In this document: positions 6,414 to 12,551 of the stretch, piece by piece | Layout: each line of letters begins with the position of its first letter | How positions within the stretch are numbered: the stretch's first letter is position 1 | NCBI GenBank assembly: GCA_036489395.1 | Contig: DASXFW010000198.1 | Location: 1-12,551, forward strand | Length of the DNA: 12,551 nucleotides | Direction: 5' to 3' | Source of the DNA: JASHVB01 sp036489395 | GTDB taxonomy: Bacteria > Pseudomonadota > Alphaproteobacteria > Acetobacterales > Acetobacteraceae | The notes under the pieces: generated by a model | Told to the model about the DNA's origin: nothing | Databases searched by the model: none | The model's input: only the letters and a program-made list of their open reading frames with translations | Position numbers and translations under genes: made by a program

Positions 6414-6943
6414 GCGCCAACGCCGGTCATTGGTGCCGCCGCCGCAGGCGCCAGCAGGAACGGGGGAAGGCTGGTACGAAAGCGCGCCTCGTCGAACCGC
6501 GCGTCCTGTGTCAGCGGCGCGGCGGCGGCGGTACGCAGAAGGCTGGGGTGAAGCTCAGCGCCATCCCGCTCCAACCGCAGCAGCGGCAGCGCCCAGTCCA
6601 CACGGGCCAGCAGGTCGATTAGCGCCAGCAGCCGCAGACAGAGTGACAGGCCATAGCCGGTGCCGATGCCGACCGTGCCGTCGATCGCGCCGGCCCAGCA
6701 GCGGGCGTCGCGATCGGCGAGCGCGAGGTCGGTGTGCGAGCCATCCGGCCGGCGGAAGCGGAAGCCCCGCACTGTGCCCCAGGTCTGTGCGATGGCCGCG
6801 TCGCGGGCGGCGTACCAGGCTCGCTCCAGGTCGCGGCCGAGCACCGGCGGCAGCGCCTCCGGCGGCACATCGACGAGGTATGTCAGGGCGCCATCGGGGC
6901 CGGCCCCGACCTGGACGCGTGGCGAGTGCGGAGGTTCGTGCAT
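6410..6943 (-). CDS. Hypothetical protein coupled to the lipoprotein gene
   Basis: I do not recognise this 177-residue protein. It is soluble-looking, with no signal peptide or clear transmembrane helix. Features include VDVPPEALPPVLGRDLERAW (24-43), a basic FRFRRPDGSHTDLAL segment (61-75), a glycine-rich IDGTVGIGTGYG stretch (87-98) leading into a leucine-rich helix (99-125), and an Ala/Pro-rich tail. The reading frame stays open to an ATG at 7186, but the extra residues look like non-coding sequence, lack conserved texture and would run into the dehydrogenase gene, so the start at 6943 (MHEPPHSPRVQVGAG) is preferred. An ATG at 7024 is possible. No Shine-Dalgarno supports any of them. Its stop overlaps the lipoprotein start (ATGA), so the two products probably work together. 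Confidence 0.7.
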   Translation of the reverse strand: MHEPPHSPRVQVGAGPDGALTYLVDVPPEALPPVLGRDLERAWYAARDAAIAQTWGTVRGFRFRRPDGSHTDLALADRDARCWAGAIDGTVGIGTGYGLSLCLRLLALIDLLARVDWALPLLRLERDGAELHPSLLRTAAAAPLTQDARFDEARFRTSLPPFLLAPAAAAPMTGVGA

Positions 6944-7042
6944 CGCTATCAGGATGGACTTCCCGGCCGCCTCGCACCAGGGGGAAGTCGGGGGGGTACG
7001 GGTGGGGCGGCTGGCGGGGTTCATGCCTGGCGGGATTGGGGG

Positions 7043-7114
7043 ATTGGCGGCAAAACGATTCAACACAGAGTTCCGCAAAGGCAGGCATAAAGCTTCAATC
7101 GCTCTGCCGCCAAC
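7043..7114 (-). other. Long RNA stem-loop between dehydrogenase and unknown gene
   Basis: The arms at 7114-7094 and 7063-7043 form a 21-position stem with a 30-base loop when read as minus-strand RNA: 17 Watson-Crick pairs, three G-U wobbles and one G-G mismatch. On the plus strand the same three wobble positions would be A-C mismatches, so the structure favours the strand on which the flanking genes are transcribed. It starts 33 bases after the dehydrogenase stop. No U-run follows, so a canonical intrinsic terminator is not supported; a processing, stabilising or Rho-related element is possible. Confidence 0.55.
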
Positions 7115-7146
7115 GCGCGACAGCACCTCGCAGTGCCCCGTCAGAA

Positions 7147-8115
7147 TCAGATCACTCCGTTCCGCAACGCGCTCTCCCCACGCCACAAGCGATCCAGGTT
7201 CTCCATCAGGATTTCGATGACATTTGCTTCGTACTTCCGCGTCTCACCCGCGGTGTGCGGGGTGATCAGCACGTTCGCCATGCCCCACAGCGGAGACTCC
7301 GCCGGCAACGGCTCCGGATCCGTCGTATCCAGCGCTGCCCCCGCTAGGCGGCCCGCCTGCAGCGCGGCAATGAGGTCCGCCTCCACCACGCAGGGGCCGC
7401 GGGCGCAGTTCACCACGCTCGCCCCCGGCGGCAGCAGCGCGAGCGTCCGCGCATCGATCACCCCCCGCGTCTCGTCGGTCAGCGGGCAGGTGAGCGCCAC
7501 GTAATCTGCCTGCGGCAGGAAAGCCGGCAGCTCCTTCAGGGCGTGCACCGAATCGGCCGCGCCCCGCCCGGCCGCCGGATCGCGGCGGAAGCCGACTACG
7601 CGCATGTCGAACGCCTTGCCGAGTTGCGCCAGCCGCCCGCCGATGCGGCCGAGTCCGATCACCAACAGAGTCTTGCCGCCGAGCTCGTCCTCTCGCTGCG
7701 TCAGGTCGCTGATCATGCCGCGCCACAGCCGCTGGGCCTGGTTGTCGCGCGCTTCCGGAAGCCGCCGCGCCAGCGCCAGGATCAACGCCATCGCGTGCTC
7801 TGCCACCGCGCGGGCGTTCACCCCCGCCGCGCTCGCCAAGCGGATGCCGCGTGCCGTCAGGGCGGCGCGATCGAACTGATCGGTGCCGGAGCCGATCGAT
7901 TGGATGAAGCGCAGGCGCGTGCCCAGCTCGATCAGCCCGTTGTGCCACAGGCCGGAAATCACCAGCACGTCGGCTTCGCCGATCCGGCGGTCCAGCTCGG
8001 CGCGGTCGCGCAGCTCGAAGCGACCGATGCCGGTGTTCAGCGCGTCGAAGCACGCCTGCATCTGATACGCGGCATGGGCGAAGCAGATCGTGAGCTGATC
8101 TTTCGGCGGGAACAT
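7147..8115 (-). CDS. D-2-hydroxyacid dehydrogenase (NAD(P)-dependent)
   Basis: This 322-residue cytosolic enzyme belongs to the D-isomer-specific 2-hydroxyacid dehydrogenase family, which interconverts 2-keto acids and D-2-hydroxy acids. The nucleotide-binding Rossmann loop is VIGLGRIGGR (152-161, GxGxxG), and catalytic residues are visible as Arg239 in NCARG, Glu268 in DTTDPEPLP, and His287 in ITPHTAG. The segment SIGSGTDQFD (73-82) replaces the usual GVGxDxID substrate loop. After the Rossmann strand, FRR (176-178) rather than an acidic residue could favour NADP, but this is weak evidence. The frame is open further upstream to 8211, but MFPPKDQLTICFAH is the family-like N-terminus and has AGGA nine bases before the ATG at 8115. 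It diverges from the small methyltransferase gene. The substrate is not predictable. Confidence 0.9.
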   Translation of the reverse strand: MFPPKDQLTICFAHAAYQMQACFDALNTGIGRFELRDRAELDRRIGEADVLVISGLWHNGLIELGTRLRFIQSIGSGTDQFDRAALTARGIRLASAAGVNARAVAEHAMALILALARRLPEARDNQAQRLWRGMISDLTQREDELGGKTLLVIGLGRIGGRLAQLGKAFDMRVVGFRRDPAAGRGAADSVHALKELPAFLPQADYVALTCPLTDETRGVIDARTLALLPPGASVVNCARGPCVVEADLIAALQAGRLAGAALDTTDPEPLPAESPLWGMANVLITPHTAGETRKYEANVIEILMENLDRLWRGESALRNGVI

Positions 8116-8233
8116 GGATGCAGGTCCTGGCGACGATGGCGGAGCGTGGAAGCGTGGCATCACACCGCGAAAAATGGAACCTTGAGCGCAGACATCGCCG
8201 GACGGCCACATCCGTTAAGGAGACCGACAGTCT
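8116..8233. promoter_or_regulatory. Divergent intergenic region with presumed promoters
   Basis: These 118 bases separate the leftward dehydrogenase from the rightward methyltransferase, so both promoters are expected here or just inside the genes. A TTGAGC at 8183-8188 is a possible rightward -35, but no convincing -10 is placed correctly. I see no clear operator. Confidence 0.35.
8217..8222 (+). promoter_or_regulatory. Ribosome binding site of the small methyltransferase
   Basis: AAGGAG lies 11 bases before the ATG at 8234 and supports that start. The spacing is slightly long. Confidence 0.65.
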
Positions 8234-8845
8234 ATGCCAGTCACCATCCCCAGCGGAACCGAAGGCTACGCGGCTGAAGCCGAGGCGCTGCTGCGCCAGT
8301 ACGAAAGCATTACGTTCGCCGAGGTCCACCAGCGCGTGATGCACCTGATGCCGAAGCCGCCCGCCCGGGTGATCGACATTGGCGCAGGCACCGGACGCGA
8401 TGCCGCCGGCTTCGCCGCACTCGGCCATTCCGTGGTGGCGATCGAGCCGACCGCCGCATTGCGGACGCGCGCGATGCGGTTGCACCCGTCGCCCCGGATC
8501 GAATGGATCGACGACAGCCTGCCTGACCTCCCGGTCGTGTCCGCCCGGGCCGAGACGTTCGATCTTGTCATGCTGACCGCGGTCTGGATGCACCTTGATA
8601 CGCAGCACAGGCAGCGCGGCATGCCGCGTGTCGCGGCGCTGGTTCGGCCTGGCGGCGTCCTGCTGATGACGCTGCGCCACGGGCCGGTGCCGGCGGGGCG
8701 GCGGATGTTCGACGTGATGCCGGAGGCGACGGTCGATCTGGCGCAACAATCGGGCCTGTCATGCATCCAGTGCTGGCAGAACAGCGACTCTGTGCTGAAG
8801 CGGCCGGACATTACGTGGGACCGGCTGGCGTTTGCCAGGGCATGA
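8234..8845 (+). CDS. Class I SAM-dependent methyltransferase
   Basis: This 203-residue protein is a minimal Rossmann-fold methyltransferase. Motif I is VIDIGAGTGRDA (46-57), the acidic end of strand 2 is VVAIEP (67-72, Glu71 for the SAM ribose), WIDDSLPDL (91-99) covers motif II, FDLVMLTAVWMHL (109-121) is motif III/IV, and VRPGGVLLMTLRHG (137-150) is the post-II motif. It resembles the broad Methyltransf_11/25 group annotated only as methyltransferase. The N-terminal YAAEAEALLRQYESITFAEVH (12-32) forms the usual cap helix. It stands alone, divergent from the D-2-hydroxyacid dehydrogenase and convergent with the HIG1-type gene. The acceptor, a small molecule or other, cannot be told from sequence. 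Confidence 0.87.
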   Translation: MPVTIPSGTEGYAAEAEALLRQYESITFAEVHQRVMHLMPKPPARVIDIGAGTGRDAAGFAALGHSVVAIEPTAALRTRAMRLHPSPRIEWIDDSLPDLPVVSARAETFDLVMLTAVWMHLDTQHRQRGMPRVAALVRPGGVLLMTLRHGPVPAGRRMFDVMPEATVDLAQQSGLSCIQCWQNSDSVLKRPDITWDRLAFARA

Positions 8846-8850
8846 TTGCG

Positions 8851-8879
8851 CCGCCGAACTCACGCCGGCAGTGAGGCGG
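8851..8879. terminator. Possible bidirectional hairpin between convergent genes
   Basis: CTCAC (8859-8863) and GTGAG (8871-8875) pair around GCCGGCA, extended by CCGC (8851-8854) with GCGG (8876-8879) across a 4-base bulge. It lies between the ends of two convergent genes, where a shared terminator is expected. No T-run follows on either strand, so confidence is low. Confidence 0.35.
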
Positions 8880-8921
8880 ACCCAGGAAGGGTGCGGCCCC
8901 GGCTGTCGGACCGCGCGCGAA

Positions 8922-9116
8922 TCACGACCGGATCAGGCTCATCAGCAGCGCGAACAGCAGCAGCGCGGCGGCCTGCAGGATGATCCGCCAGCGCATCAAC
9001 TGGTTTGACCGGCGCGGATCGCCGCCGCCGCGCACCAGCCCGACCATGCCCGCGACCAGCACGCCCAGGGTGGCGAACATCAGCAGCACGACCATGATGA
9101 TGAGGAAGGTCTTCAT
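8922..9116 (-). CDS. HIG1-type twin-transmembrane protein
   Basis: This is a 64-residue membrane protein with two hydrophobic helices (about 3-24 and 45-62) joined by a short basic loop, RGGGDPRRSNQLMRWR (26-41). The loop end carries RIILQ, the R-x3-Q portion of the HIG1 (hypoxia-induced gene 1) motif; in mitochondria the family includes Rcf1, which associates with cytochrome c oxidase and respiratory supercomplexes. Small twin-TM proteins of this shape are widespread in alphaproteobacteria. The histidine of the eukaryotic motif is replaced (Leu at that position), as I recall is common in bacterial members. The ORF is open to 9197, but the start at 9116 (MKTFLIIMVV) gives the normal length. 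No strong Shine-Dalgarno. A role in oxidase stability or assembly is inferred from the family. No oxidase gene is in the window. Confidence 0.78.
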   Translation of the reverse strand: MKTFLIIMVVLLMFATLGVLVAGMVGLVRGGGDPRRSNQLMRWRIILQAAALLLFALLMSLIRS

Positions 9117-9171
9117 CCGGTCTATGTAGTCCGATCCGCGCGCCGTCGCACCTGGCCGGGCCGAATCGGCC

Positions 9172-9192
9172 TCACGCCGCGCGGAGGCGTGA
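9172..9192. promoter_or_regulatory. Perfect dyad TCACGCC-N7-GGCGTGA in divergent promoter region
   Basis: The 7-bp arms at 9172-9178 and 9186-9192 are perfect inverted repeats with a GC-rich 7-base spacer. They lie in the 134-base gap between the leftward HIG1-type gene and the rightward MscS gene, the natural place for an operator controlling one or both. The 21-base size suits a dimeric regulator; the identity of the regulator is unknown. Confidence 0.45.
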
Positions 9193-9250
9193 CACAATCC
9201 TGCCGTCCTGCCCTCGCATCCCGAAGCCGGTTGACGCCTTCCCCGCCTCT

Positions 9251-11755
9251 ATGGTCCGACGCGCGATGATCCGCCTGCTGATGGTATTGCTCTTTGGTCT
9301 TGCCGTTGCCGCCGCCGGGACGCCGGCCCGGGCGCAGCCTCCGGCTGCGGCGCAGCCGGCGCCGGCACTGACGCCGGATCAAGCCCGCGCCGCCTTGCAG
9401 GTGCTGAACGATCCGAAGCAGCGGGTGGCCCTGGCCGCGACGCTGGAGGCGATCGCCCACACGCCCGTCACAGCCCACTCCGCCGGGTCCGCCGCATCGC
9501 CCGGCACCGCCAAATCGGGCACCCCCGCCGGCACGCCCGCGCCGGTCGCCAAGCCGAGCCTGCCGATCCCGCTCGCCCCCAACAGCCTGGGTGCGCTGGT
9601 CCTGCTGCGTGCCGAGCAATTCCTCAATCGCGCCTCGACCCGGGTCGTGGACGCGGTCCACGCGGCGCAGAGCGTGCCGCAGCTCTGGGACTGGCTGGTC
9701 ATCGTCACCACCGATCCCCTGGCACGCGGCTTCGTGCTTGATACCGCATGGCGTCTGATCGTGGCGGTGATCTGCGCCGCGGCGGCGGACTATGCGCTGC
9801 AGCGCGCCGTCCGTCGCCCGATCGCCGTCCTCGAGGCCTGGGCGCCTAACACCAACCTCCCATCGGACCCCGAGGAAGCCGAGGGACAAACTGCACCGCC
9901 GGCCCCTCCCCCCAGGGAATCACCGGAAGCGCGTGCCGAGGCCGGTGAGACCGAACCGCCCGCACCGCGCCGCCGCCCCTCTGCCTGGGTGATGCTGCGC
10001 CGCCTGCCGCTGGTGCTTGCGCGGCTGCTCCTGGACCTGGTGCCTGTCGTCGGCTTCGGGTTCATCGGCCACCTGGTCGCCGCCAGTGCCATCGGCGGCA
10101 CCGAGTCCAGCCGGCTGGTGCTGCTGGCCGTGGTCGATGCGTATGTACTGTGCGCCGCCCTGCTCGCCGTCGCGCGAATGCTGGTCTCGCCCGGCACCTC
10201 TCGCCTGCGCTTGTTCAACATCCCCGATTCACTCGCGGCGTACCTGATGCGCTGGACGCGGCGCATCGTCGTCATCGCCATCTTTGGCTACGGCATCGCC
10301 GAGGTCGGCAGCTTGCTCGGCCTGTCCGACGAGGCGCGGCTGGCGCTGCTGAAGTCGGTCAGCCTGGCCGTGCATGTCTTCCTCGCCGTCATGGTGTTGC
10401 AGAAGCGGCGCGCCGTGGCGCGGCTGATACGTGGCCGGCGGGAGGGCGGCGCGACCGCCCGCCTGCGCTTCGCCCTCGCCGCCGTCTGGCACTGGATCGC
10501 CGTGGTGCTGATCATGGCGCTCTGGGTGGTCTGGGCCGTGGAGGTGCGCAACGGCTTCTCGTGGCTGCTGCGCTTCACCGCCATCACCGGCGGATTGCTG
10601 ATCGGTGCCCGCCTGCTGCTGATCCTTCTCACCGGCCTCATCGACCGCGCGCTGAGCGTGCCGATGACGCGCTATCCCGGCCTGGACGGCCGTCTGCGCC
10701 GGTACCACCCGGCGGTGAGCGTGCTGCTGCGCATCGGGGTCTATTCGCTGACGCTGCTGGCTCTGCTGCAATTGTACGGGTTCGGCGGCTTCACCTGGTT
10801 CGCCACGACCGATCTGGGCGAACGCATCGTCGGCGCGCTGGGCACCGTCGGCGTGACGCTGATCCTCTCGGTGGTGGTGTGGGAGGCAGCCAACGTCGCC
10901 ATCAACGCGCATCTGGACCGGCTGTCGAAAGAGCAGCAGGCGGCGCGGTCGGCGCGGCTGCGCACACTGCTGCCGCTGCTGCGCAGCGCGCTCGCGATCA
11001 CCATCCTGGTATTCGCCGGGCTGACGGTGCTGTCGGAGGTTGGCATCAACATCGGCCCGCTGCTGGCGGGCGCCGGCATCGTCGGCGTGGCGATCGGCTT
11101 CGGCTCGCAGAAGCTGGTGCAGGACCTGATCACCGGCATCTTCCTGCTGCTGGAGAACGCCATGCAGGTAGGGGATTTCGTAACCGTCTCCGGCCTGTCC
11201 GGCACGGTGGAGAACCTGTCGGTGCGCACCATCCGCCTGCGCGCCGGCGACGGCTCGGTGCACGTCATCCCGTTCAGCGCGGTGACGACGGTGACCAACG
11301 TGAACCGCGGACTGGGCAACGCCTCGGTCAGCGTGGTCGTTGAGTCCGAGGAGGACACCGACCATGTGTCATCGGTGCTGACGGAGATCGTCGCCGGCAT
11401 GCGCACCGAGCCGGATTTCGCCGGCAAGATGCTGAGCGACTTGCAACTCTGGGGTGTCGATAAGGTGGATGGCGCCGGCGCGACCATAGCGGGACAAGTG
11501 GTCTGCACCGATTCCGGCCGATGGTCCGTGCAGCGGGAGTTCAACCGGCGCATGAAAAAGCGGTTCCAGGAGCTTGGCATCCGGCTGTTCAATCCGATGC
11601 GCAGCATCGCGATTCCGCTGCCCGCACCGAACGCCGCGACGGAGCCGGGCGCCGGCAGCGGGCCGAACGCCGGAAGCGGGCCGAACGCCGGCAATGCGCC
11701 GGGCGCCGCCACCGAGGAGGAGCACGCGCATGAGCGATCTCGCGCGGCTGACTGA
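9251..11755 (+). CDS. Large MscS-family mechanosensitive ion channel
   Basis: This 834-residue inner-membrane protein has an N-terminal signal peptide (1-28, MVLLFGLAVAAAGTPARA), a periplasmic Pro/Ala-rich region to about 160, then roughly ten hydrophobic helices (near 165, 255, 290, 337, 368, 410, 442, 490, 525 and 578). The MscS core follows: the Gly/Ala-rich pore helix LLAGAGIVGVAIGFGSQKLV (604-623), the beta domain VGDFVTVSGLSGTVENLSVR (640-659), IPFSAVTTVTN (673-683), and a C-terminal alpha/beta vestibule to about 790. MscS opens with membrane tension and releases solutes on osmotic down-shock. Length and N-terminal architecture recall the large YbiO-type members. An acidic, proline-rich linker sits at 203-242 and a disordered tail with AGSGPN repeats at 801-812. 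There is no clear Shine-Dalgarno; ATG at 9266 is an alternative. It shares 26 bases with the next gene. Confidence 0.92.
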   Translation: MVRRAMIRLLMVLLFGLAVAAAGTPARAQPPAAAQPAPALTPDQARAALQVLNDPKQRVALAATLEAIAHTPVTAHSAGSAASPGTAKSGTPAGTPAPVAKPSLPIPLAPNSLGALVLLRAEQFLNRASTRVVDAVHAAQSVPQLWDWLVIVTTDPLARGFVLDTAWRLIVAVICAAAADYALQRAVRRPIAVLEAWAPNTNLPSDPEEAEGQTAPPAPPPRESPEARAEAGETEPPAPRRRPSAWVMLRRLPLVLARLLLDLVPVVGFGFIGHLVAASAIGGTESSRLVLLAVVDAYVLCAALLAVARMLVSPGTSRLRLFNIPDSLAAYLMRWTRRIVVIAIFGYGIAEVGSLLGLSDEARLALLKSVSLAVHVFLAVMVLQKRRAVARLIRGRREGGATARLRFALAAVWHWIAVVLIMALWVVWAVEVRNGFSWLLRFTAITGGLLIGARLLLILLTGLIDRALSVPMTRYPGLDGRLRRYHPAVSVLLRIGVYSLTLLALLQLYGFGGFTWFATTDLGERIVGALGTVGVTLILSVVVWEAANVAINAHLDRLSKEQQAARSARLRTLLPLLRSALAITILVFAGLTVLSEVGINIGPLLAGAGIVGVAIGFGSQKLVQDLITGIFLLLENAMQVGDFVTVSGLSGTVENLSVRTIRLRAGDGSVHVIPFSAVTTVTNVNRGLGNASVSVVVESEEDTDHVSSVLTEIVAGMRTEPDFAGKMLSDLQLWGVDKVDGAGATIAGQVVCTDSGRWSVQREFNRRMKKRFQELGIRLFNPMRSIAIPLPAPNAATEPGAGSGPNAGSGPNAGNAPGAATEEEHAHERSRAAD
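11651..11704 (+). repeat. Three tandem 18-bp units in the MscS tail
   Basis: Units start at 11651, 11669 and 11687. The first two differ at one base and encode AGSGPN twice; the third is diverged (AGNAPG). They encode a flexible C-terminal tail after the folded MscS domain. The number of copies may vary between strains by slippage, which would keep frame. Confidence 0.75.
11715..11720 (+). promoter_or_regulatory. Ribosome binding site of the dioxygenase, inside the MscS gene
   Basis: AGGAGG (within GAGGAGGAG) lies 9 bases before ATG 11730. In the MscS frame the same bases encode Glu-Glu-Glu. It decides the dioxygenase start over an in-frame ATG 156 bases upstream. Confidence 0.8.
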
Positions 11756-12443
11756 GACGATCCACCGGACCGGCTTTGCATTCGTCCACGCCGAGGAAAT
11801 GCGTACCGCATTGGAACATGCGGGGTCGCTGGCGGACTGGCAGGCGTTCGCAGCGAGTTGGAACGACCTGGGGCTGGACACCTACATGGCCGATGGCGGC
11901 CGCTACCGGAAGCGCCGGTTCGCCGTGTTCGCCGCAACGGCGGCCGGGATCGCGCGCAAGCCGCACCAGCCGCATTATCAGAGCCGCGACTACAACACGC
12001 TGAATGGCGGCATCGAGCGATGGTTCACGCCGGTCCTGCCGGAGCTCGCCGGCGGCCCGACGATGACGACAATCCTGGGCTACTGCCGCGACTTGTTCGA
12101 GGCACAGAGCACGCCGCGCGACTGGCACATCGAGGTGCACCAGTTCCGCATCGAGGCGCGCCGCGGCGTGGAGGGCCGCCCCACCCCGGAGGGCATGCAC
12201 CGCGACGGCGTCGATCACGTGCTGGTACTGCTGATCGGCCGGCGAAACATCCAAAGCGGCATGACGACGATCCACGATCTGGACGGCCGAACGCTGGGCA
12301 GTTTCACCCTGACCGAGCCGCTGGACGCCGCGCTGGTGGACGACGCGCGGGTGATGCACGGGGTGACGGCGGTCGAACCGATCGATCCGGCGGAGCCTGG
12401 CTTCCGCGACGTGCTGGTGGTGACGTTCCGGCGGGAGAAGTAA
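11730..12443 (+). CDS. 2OG-Fe dioxygenase family protein (amino-acid hydroxylase-like)
   Basis: This 237-residue protein matches the bacterial 2OG-Fe dioxygenase family that includes the Bacillus isoleucine dioxygenase and related free L-amino-acid hydroxylases (Pfam 2OG-Fe_dioxy). The iron triad is visible as His157 and Asp159 in EGMHRDGVDH and His210 in DDARVMHGVTAVEP; Arg226 or Arg234 near FRDVLVVTFRRE would bind the 2-oxoglutarate carboxylate. HQFRIEARRG (137-146) is another conserved strand. The length is normal for the family. The start is set by AGGAGG nine bases upstream and lies inside the 3' end of the MscS gene (26-base overlap), so the two are co-transcribed and probably translationally coupled. 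It likely hydroxylates a free amino acid or similar small molecule in the cytosol; which one is unknown. Confidence 0.86.
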   Translation: MSDLARLTETIHRTGFAFVHAEEMRTALEHAGSLADWQAFAASWNDLGLDTYMADGGRYRKRRFAVFAATAAGIARKPHQPHYQSRDYNTLNGGIERWFTPVLPELAGGPTMTTILGYCRDLFEAQSTPRDWHIEVHQFRIEARRGVEGRPTPEGMHRDGVDHVLVLLIGRRNIQSGMTTIHDLDGRTLGSFTLTEPLDAALVDDARVMHGVTAVEPIDPAEPGFRDVLVVTFRREK

Positions 12444-12459
12444 GCTGGCTGTCTTTGCG

Positions 12460-12496
12460 AGTTGGCACCGTCCTGGTGCCGACCCGGTGGCCAACT
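12460..12496 (+). terminator. Nested hairpin downstream of the dioxygenase gene
   Basis: GGCACC (12464-12469) and GGTGCC (12475-12480) form a perfect 6-bp stem with a 5-base loop, 20 bases after the stop. Alternatively AGTTGG (12460-12465) can pair with CCAACT (12491-12496) as an outer stem. No T-run follows, so it may work with Rho or simply stabilise the 3' end. Confidence 0.45.
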
Positions 12497-12517
12497 AACA
12501 AGAAACCAAGGTTTCCA

Positions 12518-12551
12518 CCTCCCCTTGAGGGAGGGGGTTAGGGGGAGGGGT
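12518..12551. repeat. C/G-rich dispersed repeat, cut by the window edge
   Basis: CCTCCC-CTTGA-GGGAGG (12518-12534) is a perfect hairpin followed by GGGTTAGGGGGAGGGGT. This composition and order recur as intergenic repeats in many high-GC alphaproteobacterial genomes, by recollection. The element continues beyond the window, so its full length is unknown. Confidence 0.5.

Noticed and set aside
6944..7186. N-terminal extension of the unknown 177-residue protein
   Set aside because: It would overlap the dehydrogenase 3' end and cross the strong RNA stem; the residues lack domain-like character and no RBS supports the start.
8116..8211. 32-residue N-terminal extension of the D-2-hydroxyacid dehydrogenase
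   Set aside because: The family N-terminus begins at MFPPKDQLTICFAH with an AGGA in range; the extension has no family match and would consume the divergent promoter region.
7244..8749. 501-codon minus-strand open frame across the dehydrogenase and methyltransferase
   Set aside because: It is out of frame with two well-supported genes and encodes Arg-rich low-complexity sequence.
9117..9197. 27-residue N-terminal extension of the HIG1-type protein
   Set aside because: Twin-TM members start just before the first helix; the extension is polar, unlike the family.
10150..11365. Long open frames in other frames within the MscS gene, both strands (397 and 378 codons)
   Set aside because: The MscS motifs are in the main frame throughout; the others are GC-bias artefacts.
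12444..12551. Possible short gene at the right end
   Set aside because: The stretch is repeats and hairpins; no open frame with a plausible start fits.

Overview
The window is GC-rich with compact, mostly leftward-transcribed genes. It looks like chromosomal DNA of an alphaproteobacterium, most plausibly of the Acetobacteraceae/Rhodospirillales type. That placement is inference, from base composition, an alphaproteobacterial-style HIG1 twin-transmembrane protein, and dispersed intergenic repeats of a shape common in that group. No rRNA, tRNA, CRISPR array, transposase, integrase or phage gene is visible.

Left third (1-4500, minus strand): a surface-polysaccharide cluster. A family 2 glycosyltransferase (3281-4207) lies upstream of a 611-residue protein with a zinc-ribbon-like segment and a SAM-methyltransferase domain (1268-3103). 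That gene is followed after 6 bases by an RgpF-type rhamnan-synthesis glycosyltransferase (221-1261). The three plausibly build or decorate O-antigen or exopolysaccharide. The first 220 bases hold no gene but contain a small hairpin and a long imperfect inverted repeat.

Middle (4500-8115, minus strand): a secreted CHAP-domain cell-wall hydrolase with an unusual histidine-pentad region (4502-5413); a RidA-family protein closest to the YoaB type (5652-6002); a small lipoprotein (6108-6413) overlapped ATGA-style by an unrecognised 177-residue protein (6410-6943); and a D-2-hydroxyacid dehydrogenase (7147-8115). The gap between the CHAP and RidA genes contains a consensus DnaA box and several GANTC sites. 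The gap between the dehydrogenase and the unknown gene holds a 21-bp RNA stem whose mismatches are mostly G-U wobbles on the transcribed strand.

Right third (8116-12551): a small SAM methyltransferase on the plus strand (8234-8845), divergent from the dehydrogenase; a 64-residue HIG1 twin-TM protein on the minus strand (8922-9116); and a plus-strand pair of a large MscS-family mechanosensitive channel (9251-11755) and a 2OG-Fe dioxygenase (11730-12443), overlapping by 26 bases. The window ends inside a C/G-rich dispersed repeat.

Most genes belong to known families. The least explained items are the paired lipoprotein/unknown protein, the C-terminal half of the 611-residue methyltransferase, the His-pentad segment, the channel-dioxygenase coupling, and several inverted repeats between genes. 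I see no clear-cut new defence or mobile system.
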